Positions 30,656 to 41,512 of a DNA stretch of 64,000 nt are shown piece after piece (within the stretch, counting starts at the first letter, position 1; the number at the start of each line of letters is the position of its first letter). Origin of the DNA: Choricystis sp. odSpoLacu1 (lineage: Eukaryota > Chlorophyta > Trebouxiophyceae); assembly GCA_958009055.1 (NCBI GenBank), contig OY253650.1, forward strand, positions 1,116,001 through 1,180,000, given 5' to 3'. Position numbers and translations under genes: made by a program. The notes under the pieces are model-generated. The model worked only from the letters and a program-made list of their open reading frames with translations. It did not search any database and was not told the DNA's origin.

Positions 30656-32876
30656 CTACCCCCGCTGCGCCGCCGCCATGTCGCCCAGGCTGGTGGTGGT
30701 CGACTTGCCGGACGACGCCGCCACATCCGACATGGACGTGCGCTTGCCCTCGCGCCGGGACACGGGTGCGGCCGGGTCGGCCGTCGCGGCGGCTGCGTCG
30801 GCTGATGACGACGCAGTCGACGCCGGCCCGATGCGCACGCCGCGCGGGGTCAGGGTGATGGGGCCGATGCGGATGCCGCCTTCATTGTTGTTGGAGGAGT
30901 TGGGGGAGGCAGTGGAAGTGGTGGTCGACGGTGTGTCGTCGTCGGTGGCGGCCTGCGTGGCGGTGTCGCCGCCCGCGCGCGCGCCGGACGCGCCTTCAGG
31001 CAGCACCGCCTGCACGCCCGCCTCCTTGCCCTTGGGCGTCAGCTTGGCGGCTTTGGGGGAGGCGATGCCCACGACGGCGGTGTGGGATGCTTTGTCGTAC
31101 TTGTAGATGGTGTACCTGTGGGGAGGAACGGGAGGAAAAGGGGGCGGAGGGTGAGAAACGGCGCGCGCGGGTTGCCACACACACAAAAACATCATCTCTC
31201 CCCTCCAAACTCACCACGCGCGCAAAAAGTTGTCCCCCAGAATGATGGAGTTGGAGTCGCCGCCCGGGATGATGCCGGAAATGCAGATCGACCCCCCAGT
31301 GGACGGGTTGGGCACCTGCTGCGTCCACAGGCGCGCGGGGACGGAGTAGGGCTTGCCGCCCAGCACAAACGAGATGTCGGGCAGGGAGGCCACGTTGTCG
31401 CACCCACCCTTGACGAGATAGTAGCCACCCTGCGCGTTGTAGGTGAGGCCGGGGATGGACTGGTGGAGGCGGGTCGAGTCGGCGTCCGACATGAGAATCG
31501 CAGTCGTCCCAGAGTCCAGGATCGCGCCGCGCGCGCCCAGGGGCACGGTGCGGCCGCCCACGGTGGCCCCACCCAGGGGCACAGTCCAGTAGGCTTTCTC
31601 GGTGACCGGGATCCAGGTGATGGGGCCGGTGTAGTGGTCGGGGTCGGCGTGGCCAAACGTGAGCGCGCCGGCGGGCTCCTGGGTGGGGGAGGCGGCAAGC
31701 CACAGCGCAAACAGGTCCTTGGCGAGGACGTCCTGGCGCATCATGTTGAAGAAAGCGGGGTTGACCTGCATCTCGGAGAGCTCGGGGAAGGCGAGGCCCT
31801 GGGTGAGGGTGGAGTGGAGGGGTGGGTCGGGGGTTGGTGTTTTTTTCTTTGTTTGTCTCTCTCTCCGTCCACCCCCCATCCTCCCCACTACTCACAAACA
31901 GGCCGTCGCAAGATGCACTCAAAAAGTCCATGGACGAGTCGAACACGACGCCAAAGCCCTGGTTGGCCACTTTCACAGACGTCGGCCCCGACCCGAGGGT
32001 CAGCATGTCGCTGCCCACAAACCCGGCCACCGACCCCGTGCCATACGTGATCTGGAAGGGCGCGTTCAGCGTCTGGTAGGTGGTGGACGACCGCGGTTCG
32101 AACCGCGAGTGCGTCATGCAGGCGGGGTTGGTGCACGCGGCGGCGGGCACCCACGTGTCGGCCGACCCGGTGTCGAAGCAGCCGGTGTACTGTTGGGGGG
32201 GGGAGCCGAGCTCAAAGATGCCGTAGTACTGAAGGAGTGGAGATGGGGAGGGGAGGGGGAGGGGAGGTGTGTGCTGGATGAAGGGAATGAAATGAAGAGA
32301 GGGGAAGGGAGGAAGCTGGGCGCGGACGCGAAAACCGGCGCACGGCGGGCCGACCGCCCGAGCGTTCCGCCGGCGCGCGTCCTCCGCACGGGCCAGCAGT
32401 CCACCAGCTTTCCTCCGCCCCTGTTCTCCCTCCCAATCGCCACGTCCAGCCTCACGCCACCGTTAGCGACGGTCATCGGGCACGCCGCACGCGGCGCACG
32501 CGCCGCGCCCAGCCACTCGCCCCATCCGTCGCCCCGCGTGCGAAGGGGGGGCGCGCCGGTACGCCGCGCCCCCCCTCCACCCCGCCCTCCGCCCTCCCTC
32601 TCCCCCGCGATGCGCCATCCATATCATCGATGTGGATTAACGGGGGACGGGGGCGCCAACCGCCGCCTGGGTGGACCGCTAACCGGGTGGCCACAGGGCA
32701 AGATGCCGCCCCCCGTTTTTTTTCCTCTCCCAAAAACTCACCGCCACGTTGCGCGACGACCGGCTGTTGACTTTGTCCAGGGTGGAGTGACGATACAGCA
32801 TGACTGTGGCATTGGCGGCGCGAGCGGCGGGGGCGGCGGCCGCCAGCAGGAGGGCGGCAAGGAAGGCCGCACGCAT
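30656..32876 (-). CDS. Pepsin-type aspartic protease, copy A
   Basis: Four exons, 32876..32742, 32228..31896, 31798..31215 and 31115..30656, encode 503 aa; all junctions match. A signal peptide ([20 protein letters not shown]) is followed by a short propeptide-like VMLYRHSTLDKVN. The first catalytic motif is CFDTGSADTWV and the second AILDSGTTAILM; the flap YGTGSVAGF and the C-terminal IILGDNFLRAWY are in place. The protein should be secreted or vacuolar. After the pepsin fold comes a ~120-residue Ser/Thr/Ala-rich tail absent from copy B. It is adjacent to copy B in the same orientation. Confidence 0.93.
32092..32107. repeat. 16 bp perfect palindrome CGCGGTTCGAACCGCG
   Basis: It lies inside exon 2 of protease copy A (coding RFEPR). 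It mimics a tRNA T-arm core but has no tRNA context. Confidence 0.8.
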
Positions 32877-33219
32877 GTTGAATGAAACGGGGAGGAGGGA
32901 CCGACCGGGTGACGGTGCGCGAAGTGTGACTCCCGAATGAAACAGGGCGAGAGCTTGGTCGACTCTGCCCAATCAAATAATAAAATAAGGGTGAGGGCGG
33001 AGAGGGGGAGGCCTCTGGCGGTGTGAGTGTGCGTTTCGGCCTGGGGACGAAAAAAGAGGAAAAGATGTGCGGGCAAAACTGTGTGGCTTCCTCTGTGTGT
33101 GTTTTCCCCCATGATTCTTTCCCCCCGACCTGCGTTTGCCGTATGTGTGTCGCCCTGAAAATGACAAGACCCCCCCTCTGTTTGCTCACACAAAGAAAAT
33201 CAAGCAAAAGTGAAAACGC
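32877..33219. other. Spacer between the two protease genes
   Basis: It contains the promoter of copy A and the 3' end of copy B. It is A/T-richer with CACA/GTGT patches. No other feature is seen. Confidence 0.5.
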
Positions 33220-35099
33220 TCACCCCCTCACGCTCTTGGCGAACCCGATCTTGGCCGTCCCCCCCCCCGCGTTGCCCCCCTCCCCCAGCACAAACAGCGT
33301 GTACCACGCCCGCATGAACGAGTCGCCCAGCACGACGCCCTTGCCGGCCGAGGTGGGGCCAGGAATGATGCCCGAGATGCAGAGACCGTCGGGGTCCTCC
33401 CCTGCGGCGGCCGGGATCTGCTGCACCCACAGGCGGGGGGGGACGGCGTAGTCGACGCCCGCGATGTTGAAGACCTGAGAGAGAGAGAGTGTGTGTGTGT
33501 GTGTGTTCCGTGTATGTTGTGTGTGAAGTGTGGTGGAGAGGTGCGCCTGTTCCTCGTCTGTGTGCGGGGCGCCCCCCCCCCCCCCTTGTCGTTCCCGCCT
33601 CCCTCCCCTCCCCCCACGCACCACGTCGGGCAACGCGTTGACGCTCTTGCACCCCCCCGTCACATTGTAGTACCCCCCCTTCTCCAGCTTGACCCCAGGA
33701 ATGGCGGCGTGCACCGCCTTGGCGTCCTCCTTGGTCATGATGATGGCCGTCGTCCCGGAGTCCAGGATGGCCTTCCTCGTCGCCATGCCACCCACGCTCA
33801 CGTTGCCCGCCCTCACCCCCAGCAACGGCACCGTCCAGTACGATGTGTCTATGAGGGGCGCAAACCGCATGGGGCCGGCGTAGCGAGCAGGGTCGGGGCC
33901 GCCCAGCGCGATTTCGCCGGCCGGCTCGGTCGCGGGGGTGCTGGCCAGCCACACGCCAAAGGAGGGGGACGCCGCCAACCCCGCGTCCACCATGTTGACG
34001 AACAGGGGTTTGTACTTCATGACGGACAGCGACTGGAAGCCGAGGCCCTGTGGATTGAAAAGGAGGAGGTGGTGTGTGGTGGGGGGGGGGAAACGGCGTG
34101 TGTGAGACGGGTGTGTGTGTCGTGCGCGAGCGCCCCTCCACCCCACCTCCACCCCACCGGGAGAAACAAGGCCTTGTTTCTCCCTTCCCCCCCACACACA
34201 CTACTCACAATCACACCATCACAGCTCGTCGCCCGAAAGTCGGACGACGTGTCCAGCACGATGCCGAACGGTTGCTTGGGCACGGAGACAGGCGGCGCGC
34301 CGAGGGTGAGTGTCTCCGTCGCAGCAGACCCGGTCACAGACCCTGTGCCATACACGAGGCGAAACGGTTCAGGCAGCAGTTTGTAGGATGACGACGCGCC
34401 CGGGTTGAACCGGGAGTGGGACGTGCACGCGGGGGAGAGGCAGAGCGCGCCCGACACCCACGTGTCGGACGACCCGGTGTCGAAACAGGCGGTGAAGTTT
34501 TGGGGGGGGGTGCCCAGGGAAAACTCGCCAAAGTACTGAGGGTGGGGTGGGGTGGGGGTGGTCGCGGCAGGCGTGTGTTGGGCACGTTTTGGGGGGCGAG
34601 CCGCGAAAAAAACCACCATAGGGGAGTCACGCCCCTCGCCGTCCCTCCCTCCTCCTCCCCCCACAACCGCGTAACCATGCACCCCAGCCCTAGAAGAGGC
34701 ACGCACACGCCGCTGGGCGGTAGTGGTGGCAGCGTGTCGCGCCGTGTGCGCGGCGGGGCTGGGGGAAGGTTTGCGCATGCCGCACACAATGTGCCCCCCA
34801 GAACAGCCACCCTCCGCCCGCTGCCGCCGCAGCTGCATGCACACACCACCACAGACATCACCCAGCCATTAACCCAGTGAAGTGGTTTGAAGGGACACGC
34901 CCCAGCGGCTCGCCAACCACCCCCTCTCCCTCAACACACGCACCGCCACATTCTTGTTCGACCGCGACGCCCCGCCCAGCGTGTCCAGCGCGTTGTTATG
35001 CCGGTACAGAGGGACGCGCGTCACACCCGGCTGGGCGGCGGCGGTGGCCACCAGGGCGGCCGCGACGGCCGCCACGACGAAAGCGTGAGAGCGAGGCAT
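33220..35099 (-). CDS. Pepsin-type aspartic protease, copy B
   Basis: Four exons, 35099..34944, 34535..34209, 34047..33622 and 33474..33220, encode 387 aa. The signal peptide is MPRSHAFVVAAVAAALVATA and the pro-region VPLYRHNNALDTL. The catalytic motifs are CFDTGSSDTWV and AILDSGTTAIIM, with flap YGTGSVTGS and C-terminal VVLGDSFMRAWYTLFVLGEG. Its first two introns sit at the same codons as in copy A, but intron 3 (after LPDV) is unique to B and the FLRAW intron of A is missing. The stop is inside GGGTGAGCG, so another donor-based ending is conceivable, though the pepsin fold is complete. Confidence 0.93.
33489..33506. repeat. (GT)9 microsatellite in an intron
   Basis: It follows a GA tract next to the polypyrimidine/acceptor side of intron 3 of protease B. 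Confidence 0.85.
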
Positions 35100-35175
35100 T
35101 TTGTGTCAAACCCATTTTGCTCACTCCCTCACTTTCTTTTCGTTTCCCCACCCGACGCCACCGACCCCACACACC
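35100..35175. promoter_or_regulatory. 76 bp bidirectional promoter, protease B / TMEM214-like
   Basis: Only 76 bp separate the two start codons. The plus strand is T/C-rich (cactttcttttcgtttcccc). Both 5' UTRs must be extremely short or overlap. Confidence 0.65.
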
Positions 35176-37348
35176 ATGGACGAGTGGAAGACGGTGCCCT
35201 CCCGCCCCAAAAAGTGCGCCCGCCCCCCCGACGACGGCGCGCCCCGTTCCTCGCCCGCTGGTGGGCGCAAACACACGCCCAAGGCGCCCGCGCCCTCCGC
35301 CCCCACCCCCGTGACCGCGCCCCCGCCCGCGCCGGCGGCGACCCCCTCTGACGACGGCGCCGCCGGTGAGAGCAGCGGCGCCAGCAGCAGCGGCGTGGCG
35401 CACGGCGGGGGCGCGCGCGCACGTCCGCGCGCCGATGGCGGGCGCGCGCCTCGGCCGACCCGCAAGCTCGCCGTCAGCGAGGTGAGAGAGGGTGGGGAGT
35501 GTGGGAAGCGCGACCGAGACGCGTCCGAGGTGGGGAGGGCGGGGGTGGTCCGTTTTTTGGGGCGGAGGCCTTCCCCACCCTGTGGGCGCGCCTCGTCGCG
35601 CGATGCCTCGCAGTTGGTTGGGTGCGGTCGCGCCCTCCCACACCCACGTCCTCACCCACCGACCCACCAACACACACACCAACACAGGTCGTCGCCCACG
35701 CTGCCGACTTGGACGCCCTGCTCGCCGCCGCCGCGCACGAGGCGGGCGGCGACCGCGGCGCGGGGCCGCTGCTGCTCGCGCGCGCGGCCGACTGGTTTGG
35801 GGAGGCGTACGGCGGCGCCCGGCTGGCGCTGGGGGCGGCCCTGGACAAGCTGGATGTGGCGCAGGTGAGGAGGAGAGAGTGGGAAAGGGGGGGGGGGGAA
35901 AGAGCCGGGGGGGGGGGCGTTTGTTTTGGACCGCGCGCGCCTCGATGGCACGTCGGTGCGGGGGGAGGGGGGGGGGGCGGGGAGAAGGCGGGCTCACGTT
36001 CACCCCACCTCCCCCCCCCCACACACCACAGGCCGCCTCCGTCCCCGCGGCCGACGTCCCCCCCTCCCTCGCCCGCGCCGCTGCCGCTGCCGCCTCCTCT
36101 GCCGGCCCCGTCGCCGTGGCCGACGTCGTGGCGTCGCTGGGGGGGGGGCTGGCGCGCAGCCTCGACCCCCCGAAACGCGGCGCCGCCCCCCCCACCGACG
36201 CGGGGGCCGCCGTGTTTGCGTGCCTGGCGCTGCGCGGCTGCCCCACCGCCGTGCCGGCGGTTGTGTCCGCCCTGACGCCGCGCGGCGGCGGCGTGTCTGG
36301 TCCGCGCGCGTCCCTGCTGCTGTGGCTGCTGTCTCAGTCTGTTGCCGCCTCCGACTCGGCCTCCGCGCTGGCGGGCTGGGTGGACGCCCTGCTGCCCGCC
36401 ATCGCGGGCACGGGCGGCGACGGCGGCCGCCTGCCCGCGGCCGCGGCTTCCCGGGCGCTGGAGTTTGCGGAGGGGTTGTTTGCGGAGGGTGGCCGCAGCG
36501 CGCGCGCGGCCACCCCCGCCCGCCCTAAAGCCGACTGGGCCGTCCACCTGGCCGCCGAGTGCACGGCGGGCCCTGTGCCCGTGCCCGCCTCCCTGGCCCG
36601 CGCCGCGCGCGCCGGCCGTGGCGGCGGCGCCCCCCTCGTCCCCGCTGCCGCTCTGACGGCCGCCCTCTCCGGCGCCGCCTCCACCACCCTGCCCGCCGCC
36701 ACCCGGGCCGGCCTGGCCGCCCTCGTCCCCCGCCTGGCCGCCCTGGCCCTGGAGGGCGCCCGCGGTGGTGCCGGCGACGTGGGCGCGTGCGTGGCGGCCG
36801 CGTTGGCGGCGGGGCCGCGCGCGGCAGATGCGGCGGCGGGGGCGGTGCTCGCGCCTGCCCTCGCGGCGGACCCGGCTGCTGCCTCCGCCGCCGTGCGGTC
36901 CGCCGGCCGCACCGACCGCGCCTCTGCAGTCGCCGTCATCGCCGCCTTGGCCGACGCCCGCCTGCCGCCCGCCGCGGCGGCGGCGGCGGCGTCGCTGCGC
37001 AGCGAGTTTGCGCCAAAGACGGAAGCAGTGGCCGCGCCCACCGCGCCCAAGCCCAAGCGCGCCCCCGTTTCCCGCCGCCGCCCCCGCGCGTCTGCGCTGG
37101 GCATCACCACCACACTGGCGGCCTCCCTCACCACTGCCGCCCTGGCCGCCGTCGTCGCCAAGCTGGGCCCGACGCGCGCCGCGCTCGCGACCACGCTCGT
37201 GGCCCGTGTCGCGGCCGAGCGCGTCGCCGACCTGGCTACCTGGGCCGTGCTCCGCGCCGCTGAGCGCGCGGTCGAGGGGGTGGGCCTGACCATCGCGTTC
37301 GCGGTGGCGGTCTGGGAGCACGTGGACACCAACTGGGTGGGGCGTTGA
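35176..37348 (+). CDS. TMEM214-like (DUF2359) protein
   Basis: Three exons, 35176..35481, 35688..35864 and 36032..37348, encode 599 aa, all phase 0. The protein starts MDEWKTVPSRPKK, like the W-x-x-V-x-x-K-x-x-K start of TMEM214 proteins, and is then disordered. The central region GCPTAVPAVVSALTPR, SLLLWLLSQSVAASDSASAL and GWVDALLPAI follows the order of the plant TMEM214-like domain. Two hydrophobic stretches near the C-terminus (ITTTLAASLTTAALAAVVAK and GVGLTIAFAVAVW) suggest membrane anchoring, in animals in the ER. Family assignment is moderate; the gene model is strong. Confidence 0.65.
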
Positions 37349-37785
37349 TAGGAGCAGAACAAGCAGAAAAAGAGAGATTCATTTCCGTGTGTGTTTTTTT
37401 TCCCTACCTCCCCCCCCCGTTTTTGCCATTTTGAATCCAACCGCCGCACTCTCGCCCCCCACCTTTTTCCTTTGTTCGCACACACGAAAGACAAAAAACC
37501 TGAACCCAAAACCCATTTTTTTCACTCAACCAGACACCAAACAAACGTTTTTTTCATTGTGCACATGCTTTACTTACCACCTTTCCTTTTTATTTCATTT
37601 CGTTTCATCCTTTCAGTGTTTCGCGTGCCGCGCGCGCCGTGTGTGTGAGGCAAGTTTGGAAAGAGAAAGACAAAGAAAAACAGAGCGAGCGTTTGTCTCT
37701 CACTCCCATCCCTCTTTTCACGGAGAGGCGGCGCGTGTGTGTGAGAGGGAGAGCGCCCCTCTCCCACGCAGCACCCCCCCCCGCC
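37349..37785. other. Intergenic region, TMEM214-like to Sec23/24-like
   Basis: T- and C-rich, A/T-richer than average (37490-37610). It should contain the upstream 3' UTR and the downstream promoter. No gene is visible. Confidence 0.5.
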
Positions 37786-40216
37786 ATGATTGAATTCACG
37801 GTGGGCGCGTTCCCCGACACGGGTGCGTGGTGGGAGCGGGGGGGCCGCGCACGCATCTTGCGCACATCGATGTTTTTCTCCCGCGGCCACCCACCCTCTC
37901 CCACCCCACTCCACTCTCACAGCCGACGTCAAAGACGAGGCCGCCCTCCCGTTCAGCGTCATCGTCACCCCGTTTGCGACGCCCGCCCCCCCCTCCCCCA
38001 CCGGCATCACGTCCCGCCACAATCGGACGCTGCCGCGCGTGCCACGCCTACGCGTCCGCCGCCTGCACGTTTGCGGGCGTCACCTGGAGGTGCGCCCTGT
38101 GCGGCGGTGCCAACGATGCGTTGGCGGCAGGCGGAGGACGCTACGTGACGCAGGCGACGCGCGCGGCCGCGCCAGAACTGTCGACCAGCGGCGTGGTGGA
38201 CGTGCCGGACGATGAGGATGGGGATGATGATGGCCATGGCGACACCGGAGGCGGTGGCCCCTTCATCACGCACACCTTGGTAGCTGTCGTTGATGGCGCC
38301 GCCCTCTCGCGCTCCGCCGCCGACGCGGCCGCCGACGCCGTGCGCGCGGCAGCCTCCGGCCTGCCCCCCGGCGGCCGCCTGGGCGTGGCCGCAGTCGGCA
38401 GCGGCCTGGCGTTGATCGACTCGCGCGGGTGTGGGGCGCGGGGTGGCGCAACTCGCGCCGCTCTGCGAGTCCTCCCCCTCGTCGGCGGCGACACCGGCCC
38501 CCCCGCCCTGCTGGACGCGGGGGACGCGCTGCCACTGGCCGCCTTCCTGGCGCCCGCGGGAGGGGGCGACGGCGCTGCCCGCGCCGACGCGGCGGCCGCC
38601 GCTGCCGCTGCCGCGAGCGGCGGCGGCGACGGCGCGCGCGCGCTGGGGCCCGCGCTGCAGGCGTTGCTAGCGTACGCGGCGGCGGGTGTGACCGAGCTGG
38701 ATGCAGAGGGCAGCGATGGCGACGACGATGATGAGGGCGTGGCGGAGGAGAGGCAGCCTGGAGCCCTCCCCCCCCCCCCCGCCGCCCTCCACCCCCCACC
38801 CCCCCCCACTCACCGGCTGGCGCCTCCTGCTGCTGACGTCCGCCCCCCCCAACGCGGGCCGCGGCGCGGGCGCGTCCCCGTCCGCTGCCGCCTTCTGGCG
38901 GGACGCCGGCGCCGCTGCCGCTGCGCTGGGTGCCGTGGTTGACGTGGCGGCGATCCTCCCTCCCTCCCTCCCTCCCCCCGCCCTGGCCTCCTTGGCGGCC
39001 CTGGCATCTGCAGCCACCGCCTCGGGCGGCGCCATGCGCCTGCACTCCGCCGACGGCGACCCCCTGGCCCCAGCGCGCTGGGCGCGCGCCTCCGCGTCCG
39101 CGCGCGGCGGCCTGCGCGCCGCCGTGCGCCTGCGCCTTCCGCCCGGCCTGGCGGCGGTGCGTGCGTACGGAGGGGATGATGGCGTGTTGTTGGACCCCCA
39201 AGGTGGCGGTAATGGTGGTGACGTGGCAGCGGTGGCCGCCGCGTCGTCGTCCGCCACCGTCACGTTTGATGTTCGCCACACGCGCTCCACGCCCTTGCCT
39301 GGGGACGCCTCCTCCTCCTCCTCCTCCCCTCCGCCCGTCGTGCAGGTCGCGGTGCGGTACTGGGCGCCCGTGTTGGTGGAGTCCGGGGCGGGCGGCGCCC
39401 CTCCCCGCTGGACGCTGCGCCGACGCCTGCGCGTCATCACGGCCGCCGCGCCCTTCCCTCCCACCCCTGACCCCGCCGCCGTGCACGCGGCTGCATCGCC
39501 AGCCGCCATTCTGGCCGCTCTCACCCATAAAGTGGTGGCGGCCGCCGCGGATGGGGGGGGCCGCCGCCGCGCGCGCTGCACTCGCAGACTGGGCAAGTGT
39601 CGCGGTCGCTGCACGCGCCCACGTCGACGACCCCGCGGACCCAGAGGCTGCGGCGGATGGCCGGTTGGCAGGTGAACCATCTCTAGCAGCGCTGCCGCCC
39701 GCCCTGCACGCGCTGGCGCACGGACCGTTGTTGGAGTGGGTCACGGCAGGCGGCGACGCGGCGTCCGCGTCCCTCGCGGCCGCAGCGGCGCGCACCTGGG
39801 TGCCCCGCCTGCCCCCCGCCTCCCTGGCGGCTGAGCTCTACCCCCGCCTGTCGGCGTGGGCGGATGTCGAGACCCCCGTTGCCGCGGATTTACCACTCAC
39901 CGCAACCGCGCTCGACAGCTCTCCGCGTGTCTTCCTGCTGGAGAGCGGGACCGACGTCCTGTTAGCCCGCCTGGAGGGTGGCCACGACACTCCCTGGCCG
40001 CCGCCTCCGTCCTCCACGCTGTGGCGGGAGGCGGACGCTGCGCGCGCGCGCACGGGGGCCGCACGCGCACGCGTGCTCGACGGCCCTGCTGCGCGCGCTG
40101 CGCTGCTCGCCGCCGCCGCCGATGATGGCGGGCGGGGGGGAGCGGACAGATGGATGGACGCGGTGGCGGCTGACGCGCGCGCGTTGTTGAGGGGGGCGCC
40201 CGGAGTGGCGCCGTGA
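37786..40216 (+). CDS. Divergent Sec23/Sec24-family COPII-like protein
   Basis: Exon 1 is 37786..37822 and exon 2 starts at 37923 (phase 1, GTGCGT donor). N-terminal ALPFSVIVTPFA is followed by a CxxC-x17-CxxC zinc finger (RCRACHAYASAA and TWRCALCGG). A trunk-like domain (TLVAVVDGAALSRSAADAAA), beta-sandwich segments, a helical part (LADWASVAVAARAHVDDP) and a gelsolin-like end (SSPRVFLLESGTDVLLARL) follow, the domain order of Sec23/Sec24. The conserved frame needs +1 steps at C8 37986-37993, the C runs at 38768-38807 and G8 39553-39560; the length is then 775 aa. Several core residues of true Sec23 are not visible, so it may be a specialised paralogue. Confidence 0.65.
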
Positions 40217-40291
40217 GGGAAGAGAGGGAACTGACAAAAAACACTTGCAGACAGAAAAACAAAAAATCAAAACAACAAGCACACAGCTCTC

Positions 40292-41236
40292 TCACAGCTT
40301 GGCCACCGCGCCAGCCCCCGGCGGCGGCCCCACCTCCACGCCCGCCGCCGTGATGGCGTCGACTCCCCTCTCTTTCACGCTGACGACGAAAACGACAGTT
40401 TTCCACCCTGCCCTTGCTCCCGCCACCACCCACCCGCGCGTCACCAGCGTCTCCCCGGGGAACACGGGCGCTGCCATGCGGGCTTTGACGGACCGGATCA
40501 GGGAGGCGTCCCCGCCCGCAGCTGCGGCCGTGACGTGGCGCACCGCGTAGCCGAGGGTGCACAAACCGTGCGCGATTGGACGATCAAACGAGGCCAACGA
40601 AGCGAACTCAAAATCGATGTGGAGGGGGTTCGTGTCACCCGTGAGGCGATATAGCGCGGCCACGTTGGCGGGTGTCGCCTGCTCCAGAGAAAAGTCGGGA
40701 GGGCGGGACGGGGGCGCGTGCGCCGCCGTCGCGGCCGCACGGCGCGGCGTCGGCGGGGGCGGCACACCCCCAAACCCGCCCGCCCCCCGCGCAAACACGG
40801 AGATCTCTTGGTACGCAAGCACCTTCTGACTGACCGCGCACGTGGTGGTGGCGCCCACGACGATGACGGCGGCGCGCCCCTTGTCTTGAACGTCCACGAC
40901 TCGCGGCGTGGTCACCACGGACGCGGTCGCTGGCAGAGTCCCAGCCGGCAGTTCCAAGTACTGCTCTCCGTGCAGCACACCCAGTGGACTCAAGTTGGGG
41001 ACGACGTCTTCAAAGGGGACGGCGGCTGTGACTCCATGATACGGCAGCGTCAGTGGAAACGTGGGCAGCGGCGCAAAGTCGGCATCGCCTTCATACGTGT
41101 GGGCCAGGTCGTCAGCGGGCACGCCCACCGCCAGGGCGTACAGAATGGCGTCGCGCTCGGTCCAGGCGTGCGGGACGGCGGGGTAGGCGCGTGCGCGCGT
41201 CGCGTCGATGGGGGTGGGGAGGGTGGTGGGCGGCAT
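40292..41236 (-). CDS. ECH2: Peroxisomal (R)-specific enoyl-CoA hydratase 2
   Basis: A single exon encodes 314 aa. The N-terminal half has WTERDAILYALAVGVPADD and LGVLHGEQYLEL; the C-terminal hot-dog domain has the hydratase-2 motif LYRLTGDTNPLHIDFEFASL followed by FDRPIAHGLCTLGYAVRHV. The Asp/His pair of GDTNPLH is catalytic. It should hydrate (2E)-enoyl-CoA to (3R)-hydroxyacyl-CoA, in plants used to degrade cis-unsaturated fatty acids. The protein ends in AKL, a type 1 peroxisomal targeting signal. It is tail-to-tail with the Sec23/24-like gene, 75 bp apart. Confidence 0.95.
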   Translation of the reverse strand: MPPTTLPTPIDATRARAYPAVPHAWTERDAILYALAVGVPADDLAHTYEGDADFAPLPTFPLTLPYHGVTAAVPFEDVVPNLSPLGVLHGEQYLELPAGTLPATASVVTTPRVVDVQDKGRAAVIVVGATTTCAVSQKVLAYQEISVFARGAGGFGGVPPPPTPRRAAATAAHAPPSRPPDFSLEQATPANVAALYRLTGDTNPLHIDFEFASLASFDRPIAHGLCTLGYAVRHVTAAAAGGDASLIRSVKARMAAPVFPGETLVTRGWVVAGARAGWKTVVFVVSVKERGVDAITAAGVEVGPPPGAGAVAKL

Positions 41237-41512
41237 TGCTGTGTTGTGTGCTGCGTGTGCGAGTCAGCTCTGAGCCTTGGTGCTGATGGCGCGTGCGTGG
41301 CGCTGCAGGGCACGGAGAAAGAGACGCGCGATTTGTGAGGGTCGGGCCTCTCTCTCTGAAAGAGAAAACAAACTCACTTGCCCGCGTTTTCTTTTCCATC
41401 CGCGCCCACGCACGCCCGGCGCGCCGCTTGTGCTCGACACCAGTCGTGCACACCGTCTCGCCGAGAGGGTCGCCCTGCCGCCCAGGCAGGGCGGGTGGCG
41501 TCAAACGGCGCA
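41237..41512. promoter_or_regulatory. Divergent promoter region, ECH2 / SNF2-RING ATPase
   Basis: These 276 bp lie between divergent starts. A CCTGCCGCCCAGGCAGG imperfect hairpin is at 41473-41491. No known element is assigned. Confidence 0.45.

Noticed and set aside
32092..32107. GGTTCGAACC core suggesting a tRNA T-arm
   Set aside because: It lies in an exon of protease A and no acceptor, D or anticodon arms surround it.
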